From Embleya sp040605455 (lineage in GTDB: Bacteria > Actinomycetota > Actinomycetes > Streptomycetales > Streptomycetaceae): a DNA stretch of 64,000 nt. The notes under the pieces are model-generated. The model made no database searches, was not told the origin of the DNA, and worked only from the letters and a program-made list of their open reading frames with translations. The position numbers were made by a program, and so were the translations under genes. The stretch covers positions 1-64,000 of the forward strand of contig NZ_JBEXCV010000028.1 in assembly GCF_040605455.1 (NCBI RefSeq), in the 5' to 3' direction. This document shows, one piece after another, positions 52,392 through 61,205 of the stretch. Position 1 is the first letter of the stretch, and each line of letters starts with the position of its first letter.

Positions 52392-53146
52392 GCGATCTCC
52401 CGCGCGACCATGAGGTCCTCGGTGGTGTCGATCTCGGTCCACGGCACCCGGGTGTCCGGCGCGCTGATCGGCTGTACGTCGACCCGACCGCCCCGGTTCA
52501 CCAGCTCCTGGTAGCCGTCCTCGTAGTACAGCTGCGGGTCGCGCTCGAAGGTCGCCCGGAGCGATTCGATCAGCGCGGGCGCCGCGTGGCCCTCGATCAG
52601 CGTGACGCCGATGTACTCGCCGGCCGCGTCGGCCGGGTCCATCAGCTTGGTGATCCGGCGCATCCGGCCGTCCTCACCGAGGGTGACCTTCATTTCCTCG
52701 TCGGCGAGCGGCTTGGCGGTGTCCAGGGCCAGGATGATGCCCTTGGCGCCGTCCCGGGCGGCCAGCATCGTCTCCTGGACCGAGAGCGGGTGCAGCGTGT
52801 CGCCGTTGGCCAGCAGCACACCGTCCGCGAGGTGGTCGCGCGCGCACCACAGGGAGTAGGCGTTGTTCCACTCCTCGGCCTTGTCGTTGTCGACCATGTG
52901 CAGCTTCAGGCCGTACCGGCGCTCGAGCACGCTCTGCCGCTCACGGATCGCGTCGCCGCAGTAGCCGACCACGATCGCGGCCTCGGTCAGCCCGACCGCG
53001 GCGTAGTGCGACAGCGTGACCTCCAGGATCGACCGTTCGCTGTCCGGCGCACCGGGCGCGCCCACCGGCACCAGCGCCTTGGGCAGCGTGTCGGTATGCG
53101 GGCGCAGCCGGCGGCCGGCGCCGGCGGCGAGAACGAGGCCGATCAT
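52379..53146 (-). CDS. Sugar/polyol-phosphate nucleotidyltransferase
   Basis: A 255-residue nucleotidyltransferase. It opens with GLVLAAGAGRRLRPHTDTLPKALVPVG, the nucleotide-binding loop of this family, followed by GYCGDAIRE, LLANGDTLHPLS and EIDTTEDLMVAREI at the end. The closest functional types are CTP:phosphocholine or CTP:inositol-1-phosphate cytidylyltransferases, which would make the CDP-alcohol needed by the neighbouring enzymes. ATG 53146 has GGAG seven bases upstream and overlaps the stop of the DUF5941 gene (ATGA). Confidence 0.9.
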   Translation of the reverse strand: MIGLVLAAGAGRRLRPHTDTLPKALVPVGAPGAPDSERSILEVTLSHYAAVGLTEAAIVVGYCGDAIRERQSVLERRYGLKLHMVDNDKAEEWNNAYSLWCARDHLADGVLLANGDTLHPLSVQETMLAARDGAKGIILALDTAKPLADEEMKVTLGEDGRMRRITKLMDPADAAGEYIGVTLIEGHAAPALIESLRATFERDPQLYYEDGYQELVNRGGRVDVQPISAPDTRVPWTEIDTTEDLMVAREIACRY

Positions 53147-55035
53147 GAGAGGTCTCCAGTTCGATCGGAGGCCGCCGCGGCGGCCTCCAGAGGGCGGTAC
53201 GACGACGTCGAGGCCGTGGGAGCCGGACCCACCGGAGTCGCGTCCTCGATGTCCGGGCGCGCACCGCGCACCCAGAACGTGACACTCTCGGTGAGCACGA
53301 TCGCCGCGAGCACGACGGCCGTCACGATCAGGCCGGTGCGCAGGGTCTCCGAGCCCAGCGCGGCAAGCACGGTCACCAGGAGCACACGCCCCTCGTGACC
53401 CAGGACCAGCCACACCAGTGCCCGGGGCGGTGCCCCGTAGCCGCCACGCAGGCGGTACACCGTGTCGTAGTGATGGTAGGCCGTGGCCGCGACCAAGCCG
53501 AACGCCGCCGCCACCGCGGTGGGCGCCACCTTGGCGGCGAGGATGGTGATCGCGGCGTACTCGGCGGCCCGGAACACCGGCGGCACCACCCAGTCGAGCC
53601 GACGCACCAGCGGCCGGCCGATCGCCACGCCGGCACACAGCGCGTACACACCGGCGCCGGCCAGGCCCCACCACTCGCCCGCGCCGCCCGCAAGCAGTAC
53701 GGCGAGCAGCGCGGCGGTGCCGACCAGCGCCGCGGCGGGAGCGGGCACACGCAGCCGCAGTCGGGCCACCGCCTCGGCGAGCGGGCCGCTGTCGGCGAGC
53801 GCGGCGAGGTGTTGGCCCACCTGCGGGACGAACGCCGCGCGGCGCGGCAGCGAGCGCAGGATCCGGCCCAGCGAGGTGTAGCAGGCGGCCAGCACACAGC
53901 CGACGATCAGTACGACGAAGGTGATCCGCGGCGTGGTGGTCGCGGTGAGCACGGCGATCAGCGCCCAGCGCTCGCCGATCGGCAGGATGATCATCCGCCG
54001 CGCCCACACGGTCCAACCGACCGAGTTCAGCTTGCCGGAGAGCTTGGCGCCCGCGCCGCCCTCGGCGCTGTCGTCGTCCCCGCCGCCGATGCCGCGTCGG
54101 GTCTCGTTGAAGGCGAAGTCGACGATGTGTCGGGTGGTCATCACGACCATGGCGACCAGCGCGAGGGTCCACACGTCGTCGTCGTGCCGGGCCGCGCCCA
54201 GGGCCAGGCCCGCGTAGACCGCGTACTCCTTGGCCCGGTCGAAGGTGGCGTCCAGCCACGAGCCGATCCGCGAGTAACTCACCGCGTAGCGGGCGAGTTG
54301 GCCGTCGGTGCAGTCCAGGACGAAGGACAGGTACAGGCCCAGGGCAGCGCCGATGTAGCCCGCCCGGGTGCCGGTGGCGGCGCCCGCGGCCGCGGCGATT
54401 GCGACGAACAGCGAGGCGACGGTGACCTGGTTGGGCGTCAGGCCCCGGCGGGCGCACCAGCGCGCGAGATGGCGCGACCAGGTGCTCACCGCGAAGGTGG
54501 TGAAGAACCCGTCGCGGGCCTTGACCGCCGAGTTCAGCCGGATCCGTTCCTCGTCCACGGCCGCCACTGCGGCCAGCGCGTGCTCGCGTTCGGCGCGATC
54601 GCGCGGGACCGCGGCGACCAGGTCGCCCAGCGGCACCTCGCGCACCGACACCCGACCGTCCGCGATCATCCGCTCGGCGATCGCGTCCGGCACGCTGATG
54701 TCGGCGGGCAGGCGCCCGAGTTCGGCGAGCACTCGGCCGGCCTCGACTCGCGCGTCGCCCTCGACGACGAGCACACCGGGCACGTGCGTGGCCGGAAAAC
54801 GGGTGTCGGCGATCGCCAGCCGCAGTGCGTGGCGGTGCCCGACGAACCGGTGATCGACCAGGGCGACGCGGTCGGTGTCGGACGCGATCCGCAGGTCGAG
54901 CCCGGTCGCGGGCACGACGTCGACGTCGGGCACCGCCCGGGTCAGCGCGGCGAGTTCGGCCGGCAGCGAAGCCGGATCGATTCCGGCCGGGGAGGGCAAC
55001 GATGTTGACGCCGTGATGACCAGTGCCGTGGACAG
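53143..55035 (-). CDS. Fused CDP-alcohol phosphotransferase with DUF5941 tail
   Basis: A 630-residue protein: an N-terminal domain (about 1-150) of uncertain fold, a CDP-alcohol phosphotransferase core (about 165-330) with the complete motif DGQLARYAVSYSRIGSWLD then ATFD, and a C-terminal membrane region that matches DUF5941. About ten helices in total. The start is probably the non-standard CTG at 55033-55035: AAGGAG lies nine bases upstream, and the resulting STALVITASTSLPS matches family members that begin STAILTG; a TTG at 54999 is the alternative, and the ATG right after AAGGAG is in another frame. Head gene of the minus-strand operon. Confidence 0.85.
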   Translation of the reverse strand: MSTALVITASTSLPSPAGIDPASLPAELAALTRAVPDVDVVPATGLDLRIASDTDRVALVDHRFVGHRHALRLAIADTRFPATHVPGVLVVEGDARVEAGRVLAELGRLPADISVPDAIAERMIADGRVSVREVPLGDLVAAVPRDRAEREHALAAVAAVDEERIRLNSAVKARDGFFTTFAVSTWSRHLARWCARRGLTPNQVTVASLFVAIAAAAGAATGTRAGYIGAALGLYLSFVLDCTDGQLARYAVSYSRIGSWLDATFDRAKEYAVYAGLALGAARHDDDVWTLALVAMVVMTTRHIVDFAFNETRRGIGGGDDDSAEGGAGAKLSGKLNSVGWTVWARRMIILPIGERWALIAVLTATTTPRITFVVLIVGCVLAACYTSLGRILRSLPRRAAFVPQVGQHLAALADSGPLAEAVARLRLRVPAPAAALVGTAALLAVLLAGGAGEWWGLAGAGVYALCAGVAIGRPLVRRLDWVVPPVFRAAEYAAITILAAKVAPTAVAAAFGLVAATAYHHYDTVYRLRGGYGAPPRALVWLVLGHEGRVLLVTVLAALGSETLRTGLIVTAVVLAAIVLTESVTFWVRGARPDIEDATPVGPAPTASTSSYRPLEAAAAASDRTGDLS

Positions 55036-55463
55036 GCGCCATCACTCCTTACGAGCGGTCGCCGGAGCAACTTTGATGTCAAAGGTGTGGACGGGGCGCA
55101 GCCCCGGTCGAAACAACGAGACAGGCTAGCCGATCATGGGGAGCCTCGATACACCGTCCGATCCGTCCCGCACCATCGTGACAGGGTCGCTCGCACGCAC
55201 CGGCGCCGGGCTCGGGAAAAGCGGCTCCGCCGAGGGAACCGGAATGCGACTTCCGGACGTCCCAACCACGGGGCGCGGCGATACCCGTCCGGTGGCGACC
55301 TTCGCCCGATGATCCGCCCATTGGTTAGGATCCAGGCAACTCGTGCCTACATTTTGCGGGTACTTCCCACCCTCTTCGTCATGATCGGCCACATCGCCAG
55401 TCGGTCGACGGAGCGCCCTCAAGGCATAGCCCGAGCCGTTCGCACAACCTGGAGGCAGCCGCA
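55036..55463. other. 428-base divergent region between the two halves of the glycopolymer cluster
   Basis: No gene. A palindrome CTTTGATGTCAAAG (55071-55084) lies 36 bases above the CTG start and contains on the minus strand a consensus TTGACA, so it may be a -35 with an overlapping operator; no clear -10 follows. On the plus strand TAGGAT (55325-55330) and TACATT (55348-55353) are possible -10 elements for the TagF-like gene. Confidence 0.45.
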
Positions 55464-58253
55464 ATGACATCGCCCTCCACGCCCGACGTGAGCGTGGTCG
55501 TCATCGTTTACAACGACGCAGAACGGCTGCCTCGGGCAGTGCGGTCCGTGCTCGCGCAGACGTTGAACAGCCTGGAGGTGATCATTGCCGACGACTGCTC
55601 CACCGACACGACGCCGGATGTGGCCCGGCAACTCGAGGCGGCCGACCCGCGGGTGCGCTACGTCCGGCTGGCGGAGAACAGCGGTGGCTGCAGCGCCCCC
55701 CGCAACCGGGGCATCGAGGTTTCCCGCGCGCCGTACGTGATGTTCCTGGACAGCGACGACGAACTGCCGCCGCACGCGTGCAAGAGTCTGCTGCTCACCC
55801 TGGAGAAGAGCGGCGCGGATTTTGCCACCGGCGAAGTGGAACGCTATTTCGAGGCGACCGGGAAAACGGGCCTCTGGTATCCGAACCTCTTCCTGGAGGA
55901 AGAGATCGTGGAGGGGCTGAAGGACAAGCCCGAGATGCTCTTCGATAATCTTTCGACGAACAAGATGTATCGCAAGGCATTCATCGAGCAACACAGTCTT
56001 CGCTTCCCGGTGGGCATCCATTACGAGGATCACCTGTTCTCGGCGCAGGCTTTTTCACTGGCAAAGAGCTTTGCCGTGGTGCCCTGGATCGTCTATCGCT
56101 GGTACTTGGCAGCGAACGAGAAACTCTCGATCTCCAGCAGTCGACACAAGATGCAAAACGTCATGGACCGACTGACGGCGGCCCGACTCGTGGACGAGTT
56201 CCTGACGCAGGCCGGCGTCGGGGAAGACTTGAAGACGGCCAAGGACGAGAAGTTCCTCCGCCACGATTTCAGGCTCTACCTGGGCGATCTGCCGCATCGT
56301 CCGGCCTCGTGGGTCGCCGAGTTCGCCGAGGCAACGCTGCCCTACCTCGACACGCTCAGCGAAAAGGCGTACGAGGGGCTGCCCTTCGACGAGCGGATCT
56401 GCCTGTACCTGCTGCGCCAGGGGCGCTTGGAGGAGGCCGTCGAGCAGGCTCGTACGCTCGGCCGTCCGCAGATCGCCCCCCGATATGTGACGCGTGAGAA
56501 CGGCCGCACGTTCTGGGGGCGAGTCGCACCCGAGACGGACGCCGCGCGCGACAACCTGGACGTGACGGAACGGCACTACGAAAGCCAGGTGTTCGAAAGC
56601 GCCGTTCTGCGACACGAGGTCGAATCGGTCCAGGCCCAGGGAACCGTCCTGCACTTGCGCCTTCGCACCTACGATCCGGGGCTGCTTCTGGGTGACGAAC
56701 CGGTGAACGCGCGGTTGAATCTGGGCACCACCGGACGTGTCATGAAGACGCGCTTCCGCCTTCTCCCGACAGGGCCCGGCGAGTTCTCCGGAGAGGTGGC
56801 CCTCGACCTGGCCCAAGTACCGCTGGGGATCAACGGTTTCGTAGGCAGGCGACACCCCACGGTTACGCTTGAGCAGGACGATCTGGTCAACACGAACATT
56901 TTGCTCGGATCGCTCGGGTTCGTCCCGCTCTCCCGGCAGATCACCTACCGTCGCATCGAGAAGCATTCCGTGCGGATCGAGAACGAACCCACCGGCGCCG
57001 GACGCTTCCAAATCAGCTGGGACCGGGTGGGTGCCTTCAAGGAAGTCAAGCGACTGGGCCCCGTTCAGCGGCGGATCAAACGCAAGGTCAAGGCGACCCG
57101 AAAGAAGCTCAACAGCCACGAGAACAAGGCGTCGCTCTACCGTGCGCTGAGCCGACTGCCGATTCGAAAAGGACTCGTGCTCTTCGAATCGGTCGAGGGC
57201 AAGGGCTACCTGGACAATCCTCGATACATCCACGAGGAGCTGGTTCGACAGGGTCGCCCGCTGGAGGTCGTGTGGTCGCACTCGGGGGACACCTCGACAT
57301 TCCCCGAGGGCGTCAAGCTGGTGCGTCGTGGCAGTTGGCAGTACGTGCGAACAGTGGCGCGCGCCCAGTTCTGGGTCGACAGCCACGGCCTTCCCTCGAT
57401 CTACACCAAGCGCCCCGGGAACCACTACCTTCAGACCTGGCACGGCCAGACCATGAAGACCATGGGTTACGACATCCCCTCGTTGCGCAACGGACCTGAC
57501 GAAGAGCAGCACAAGCACCAGTCGATGGTGGACCGCTGGGACCTGCTGGTCTCCCCCAGCGAGGAGTTCGAACGCACCTTCGTGCCGGCCAACAAGTACA
57601 CCGGCGACGTGGTGCGCACCGGCTATCCCCGCAACGACGTGCTCGTACGCTGGCAGGATCCGGAACAGGTCGAGCGGGCCCGGGCGGCCCGAGCCCGGCT
57701 CGGTGTACCGGACGGCGCCCGCGTGCTGCTGTACGCGCCGACCTTCCGTGACGGCGAGCGCAATACCGGCTCGTCCATCCGGATCGACCTGCACGAGTTG
57801 GTCGAGGGCTTGGAGGACGACTGGATCGTCGTCGTGCGTGCGCACTACTACGACCGATTCACCGTTCCGCCGGATCTGGGCCACGTGGTGCGCAACGGTT
57901 CGACCTTCCCGGACGTCAACGACCTGCTGTTGGCCTCCGACGCCCTACTCACCGACTACTCGTCGCTGATGTTCGACTACGCGAACCTGGGCCGACCGAT
58001 CCTGCTCTTCGTCGACGACTACGAGAACTACAAGCACGGCGAGCGGGGCACGTACTACGACCTGGAGGAGATCGCTCCGGGCCCGATGCTCCGCGAGACC
58101 TCGGAACTGGTCGACGTGCTGCGCGGTCTCGACGACGTGGTCGAGGAGTACGCGGAGCGATACGCGCGCTTCCACAAAATGTTCTGCTCGTATGAGACAG
58201 GCCACGCCAGTCGGACCGTGGTGAACGCATTCTTCGGTGAGGAAGAGCAGTGA
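55464..58253 (+). CDS. Bifunctional GT2 glycosyltransferase and CDP-glycerol glycerophosphotransferase (TagF-like)
   Basis: A 929-residue two-module protein. The N-terminal GT2 domain (about 7-260) has VSVVVIVYNDAERLPRAV, IIADDCSTD and the metal site FLDSDDELPP. A middle region (about 330-560) with beta-sandwich character links to a TagF/CDP-glycerol glycerophosphotransferase domain (about 560-925) with GLVLFESVEGKGYLDNPRY, LQTWHGQTMKTMG, VVRTGYPRND, LLYAPTFRD and LLLASDALLTDYSSLMFDY. Such enzymes polymerise polyol phosphate units with or without sugars. A four-base overlap couples it to the GT4 gene. Codon usage is less GC-rich in parts of the N-terminal half than in neighbours, a possible sign of transfer. 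Confidence 0.9.
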   Translation: MTSPSTPDVSVVVIVYNDAERLPRAVRSVLAQTLNSLEVIIADDCSTDTTPDVARQLEAADPRVRYVRLAENSGGCSAPRNRGIEVSRAPYVMFLDSDDELPPHACKSLLLTLEKSGADFATGEVERYFEATGKTGLWYPNLFLEEEIVEGLKDKPEMLFDNLSTNKMYRKAFIEQHSLRFPVGIHYEDHLFSAQAFSLAKSFAVVPWIVYRWYLAANEKLSISSSRHKMQNVMDRLTAARLVDEFLTQAGVGEDLKTAKDEKFLRHDFRLYLGDLPHRPASWVAEFAEATLPYLDTLSEKAYEGLPFDERICLYLLRQGRLEEAVEQARTLGRPQIAPRYVTRENGRTFWGRVAPETDAARDNLDVTERHYESQVFESAVLRHEVESVQAQGTVLHLRLRTYDPGLLLGDEPVNARLNLGTTGRVMKTRFRLLPTGPGEFSGEVALDLAQVPLGINGFVGRRHPTVTLEQDDLVNTNILLGSLGFVPLSRQITYRRIEKHSVRIENEPTGAGRFQISWDRVGAFKEVKRLGPVQRRIKRKVKATRKKLNSHENKASLYRALSRLPIRKGLVLFESVEGKGYLDNPRYIHEELVRQGRPLEVVWSHSGDTSTFPEGVKLVRRGSWQYVRTVARAQFWVDSHGLPSIYTKRPGNHYLQTWHGQTMKTMGYDIPSLRNGPDEEQHKHQSMVDRWDLLVSPSEEFERTFVPANKYTGDVVRTGYPRNDVLVRWQDPEQVERARAARARLGVPDGARVLLYAPTFRDGERNTGSSIRIDLHELVEGLEDDWIVVVRAHYYDRFTVPPDLGHVVRNGSTFPDVNDLLLASDALLTDYSSLMFDYANLGRPILLFVDDYENYKHGERGTYYDLEEIAPGPMLRETSELVDVLRGLDDVVEEYAERYARFHKMFCSYETGHASRTVVNAFFGEEEQ

Positions 58254-59404
58254 GGACGACCCGGGAACGCCACATCTTCTTCGTGGGCATCGACGTGGAC
58301 TCCCTCGGCGGGTCGCAACGCGTCATCCACACCCTGGCGCACGGTCTCGGTGAACGTGGCCATCACGTCCGGGTGGTCGGCATCCGCACCGCACCGGAGC
58401 CCTTCACCTACCACGAAACCCCCGCCTACGAGCACACCACGCTTTATCCGAACCAGCCGGCGGCGGCCTGGCACGCCAAGTCGTTGGGCGAGCGGCTCAG
58501 TCCCGGCCGGAACCTGGCCGCGCGCAGGAACAAGGCGGTCCGCGAACAGGCCCGGGCCAAGCTCCAGGCACTCTTCGACGGGGCACCCGAGGGCTTCGTC
58601 GTCTTCGGTTCGCCCTGGGCCTCGGACTGGGTTCTGCCGATGCACTGGCCGCAGCTCAAGGGCATCGGGCAGTACCACGAGTCGTTCCTCCAGGCTCAGA
58701 CCTCGGAGAACCAGGGCCTGATCCTGCAGAACTACCCGCGGCTGAGCAAGGCGCTGTTCCTGAGCCAGGGCGACGCCGACGAGTTCACCCGGCTGCGGCT
58801 GCCCAACGCGGGCGTGATGCCGAACCCGCTGTCCTTCTTCCCGGACGCGGTCGCGCCGGCGGGAACCCGGCGCGTCGCCGCGGTGGGACGGCTGGAGGGC
58901 ATCAAGCGCCTGGAGCGGCTGGTGTGGGCCTTCGCCAAGGCCACCAAGGACGCGCACCAGGACTGGGAACTGCATCTGATGGGCGATGGACCGCAGGAGG
59001 ACTTCCTGCGGGAAACCGCCGTCGAGTCGGGAATCGCCGATCGGGTGATCTTCCGCGGCCGCATCACGGACATGAGCCGGGCGCTGCAGGAGGTGGACAT
59101 CGTCGCCCTCACCAGCGAGAAGGAGGGGCGCCCGATGGCGCTGGCCGAGGCCGCCGCCTGCGGGGTGCCGGTGGTCAGCTTCGACCTCTCGGCCGGTGTC
59201 CGCGAACTCGTCAACGACGGCGTGACCGGGGTGCTCGTACCGCGCGGGGACATGCCCGCGCTGGCCGGGGCACTCGAGCGGCTGATCGCGGATCCGGAAC
59301 TGCGCTGCACCTACGGCAAGGCCGCACGCGAGCACGTGCGGCCCTATGCCCTGGACGCGGTCCTGGATCGCTGGGAAGACCTCTTCGACGAGATCGACCG
59401 CTGA
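58250..59404 (+). CDS. Family 4 glycosyltransferase
   Basis: A 384-residue retaining GT-B enzyme. The N-terminal domain starts IFFVGIDVDSLGGSQRVIHTLAHGL (acceptor side), and the C-terminal donor domain has VGRLEGIKRLERLVWAFA, LHLMGDGPQEDFL and the E-x7-E motif TSEKEGRPMALAEAAACGVPVV. It resembles TagE/GtfA-like teichoic acid glucosyltransferases. The GTG start overlaps the stop of the TagF-like gene (GTGA). A strong terminator follows. Confidence 0.9.
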   Translation: MRTTRERHIFFVGIDVDSLGGSQRVIHTLAHGLGERGHHVRVVGIRTAPEPFTYHETPAYEHTTLYPNQPAAAWHAKSLGERLSPGRNLAARRNKAVREQARAKLQALFDGAPEGFVVFGSPWASDWVLPMHWPQLKGIGQYHESFLQAQTSENQGLILQNYPRLSKALFLSQGDADEFTRLRLPNAGVMPNPLSFFPDAVAPAGTRRVAAVGRLEGIKRLERLVWAFAKATKDAHQDWELHLMGDGPQEDFLRETAVESGIADRVIFRGRITDMSRALQEVDIVALTSEKEGRPMALAEAAACGVPVVSFDLSAGVRELVNDGVTGVLVPRGDMPALAGALERLIADPELRCTYGKAAREHVRPYALDAVLDRWEDLFDEIDR

Positions 59405-59419
59405 CGCATCGACGCTCGC

Positions 59420-59455
59420 TCGTGCGGCCCCGGAGTCACTTCCGGGGCCGCACGA
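59420..59455. terminator. Terminator after the GT4 gene
   Basis: A perfect 15-bp inverted repeat (59420-59434 with 59441-59455) and a 6-base loop. The second arm overlaps the last codons of the convergent DUF6056-type gene, so it may also stop that transcript. Confidence 0.88.
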
Positions 59456-60920
59456 CCTCGTCCACCTGGTAGTAGCGGGCCACGCATCCCGCCGCCCAGT
59501 CCTTGCCCCGAGGCACCATGAAGGCCTCGGCCAGGCCGCCGATCCGATGCGGATCGTAGGTCACCACCGTCGCCCCGCCCCGCACCTGGGCACGCGTGCG
59601 CGCGTCCTCGGCGTCCCACTGCTGGGCCCGGGTGACCGTGGACGTGGTCAGGTCCCGCATGATCTGGGTCCACTCGACCAGGGACACGGCGCTGAAGACC
59701 CCAGCCGCCACGGCGATCACGGCCAGGCCGACGCGGCCGGCGTTGCCCCGTCGGGCCGCCAACGCGCGCAGCGCCACCCCCAGGCACACCCCCCACAGGC
59801 CGAGTACGACCACGGTCGGGCCGAGGAAGTTGAGCCACGTCCGGCTGTAGGACCAGCCGCCGGGGCCGTAGCCCAGGCGCAGCGACAGGGTGACGCCGAA
59901 GGTGATCACCAGGAACATCGGCGCGGGCAGCACCAGAACCGCGGCCTTGAGCCACGTCGGCCCCGGGAACAGGGGCCCGTCCGCGGCCAGTCGCCGGGTC
60001 ACCAGTCCCAGCAGGACGCCGACCGCGACCACCGCGAGATACGTCCACGTCGAGGTGATCGCGTCCAGGACCTTGAGCCATTCGTGATACCCGGACTTGA
60101 GCACCTTCGGGTCCAGTGCCGACTCGTGCGTGCCGGTCGCGGCTCGGCGCAGTTTGGCCCCGGGCGAGGTGTAGAGCAGGCCCAGCCCGACCACGAGACC
60201 TACCAGTGCGGAAACGTTCCACAGCAGTGCGAAGCGCTCCTTGCGGCGGATCGCCGCGGGCAGCGCCAGCAGGCCGGCCACCCCACACATCGCCAGCGAG
60301 ACGACGGTGAACGGCTCACTGAGCATGCCGATGAACAGGCCGACGACGCCGATCCCGATCAGGGCCACCTGGCGGCGCCGGGGTGTCGTGGCGGTCAGGC
60401 ACCAGAACAGGCTCCAGACGCCGATGACGAACGGCAGGGTGTGTGAGATCGTGGCCGGCGCCCACAGCAGGGCCTGGTACGGGATCGGCATGGACAGGAA
60501 GACCGCGCACGTCGAGATCAGCGAGAGCAGCAGGTACACCGACGCGGGTGCTTCCCAGCCGAGCCGCGCCCACAGGGTGCGGTAGAGCAGGAACAGACCC
60601 AGGGCCAGGAACACGAGCAGGAGCAGCGGCAGCACCTTGACGCCGGCCAGACCGTCGCCGTAGACCAGGCCGGAGACGAAGGCGTTGGAGACACGGCCGT
60701 TCTGGGTGTTCCAGAAGTCGTCCATGAGGCCCCATGTGCCCATGTCCCGGGCCTTCCACAGGACGCACCAGTCATCCGAACTCGGGCGCACGAACACGCC
60801 CAGGAACGCGCCGACCGACAGCAGGATCCCGGCGACCGCCGCCCCCGTCAGAGCCCCGGCCCGAATCAACAAGCCGGTTGGGACGTGGGTTCCCGACGGG
60901 GATAGACCGAGACGGCGCAC
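59436..60920 (-). CDS. Multi-pass membrane protein, DUF6056-like, possible GT-C glycosyltransferase
   Basis: A 494-residue protein with about eleven membrane helices. An Asp-Asp-Trp motif (VRPSSDDWCVLW, about residue 50) sits in the first outer loop, as in GT-C lipid-linked sugar transferases, and the C-terminus (about 430-494) is a small soluble outer domain. It resembles DUF6056 proteins found in polysaccharide loci. GTG 60920 has GAAGGG six bases upstream. In this cluster a role in adding sugar from a lipid carrier outside the membrane is plausible but not shown. Confidence 0.75.
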   Translation of the reverse strand: MRRLGLSPSGTHVPTGLLIRAGALTGAAVAGILLSVGAFLGVFVRPSSDDWCVLWKARDMGTWGLMDDFWNTQNGRVSNAFVSGLVYGDGLAGVKVLPLLLLVFLALGLFLLYRTLWARLGWEAPASVYLLLSLISTCAVFLSMPIPYQALLWAPATISHTLPFVIGVWSLFWCLTATTPRRRQVALIGIGVVGLFIGMLSEPFTVVSLAMCGVAGLLALPAAIRRKERFALLWNVSALVGLVVGLGLLYTSPGAKLRRAATGTHESALDPKVLKSGYHEWLKVLDAITSTWTYLAVVAVGVLLGLVTRRLAADGPLFPGPTWLKAAVLVLPAPMFLVITFGVTLSLRLGYGPGGWSYSRTWLNFLGPTVVVLGLWGVCLGVALRALAARRGNAGRVGLAVIAVAAGVFSAVSLVEWTQIMRDLTTSTVTRAQQWDAEDARTRAQVRGGATVVTYDPHRIGGLAEAFMVPRGKDWAAGCVARYYQVDEVVRPRK

Positions 60921-61104
60921 CAGCGACCCTTCCGAGGCGAACTACGATGATCGTGAGCGGGCCCAGGATACGGGCGGCCCGGGGCCCGGCCGATTCGGCG
61001 AGGGCCCGTTCCGGCGCCTGAGGCGGCGGGTCGAGTCTCGGCTCGTGCCAGACTAGCCATCGCCCCCAGGCGCGGGGTCTTCGGACCCTGTGGAACCGCG
61101 CACG

Positions 61105-61129
61105 CAGATTTCGAATCTGGTCATATAAC
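61105..61129 (+). promoter_or_regulatory. Promoter with dyad upstream of the PIG-L gene
   Basis: TATAAC (61124-61129) is a good -10. Just upstream a perfect dyad CAGATT-TCG-AATCTG (61105-61119) occupies the spacer and -35 region, where no TTGACA-like hexamer is found. An activator or repressor could bind there. The gene start is 77 bases downstream. Confidence 0.55.
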
Positions 61130-61205
61130 CATGCCTTGATCTCCCTACCTGCCTCCGCACGCCGATTCGCCTGCGGTCTCTACCTCCACTGGAAGGCGCC
61201 GGTAC

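Noticed and set aside
52379..55045. An 888-codon frame continuous with the nucleotidyltransferase
   Set aside because: Only the last 255 codons have homology. The rest is antiparallel in composition to the CDP-alcohol/DUF5941 gene, which is clearly the real frame.
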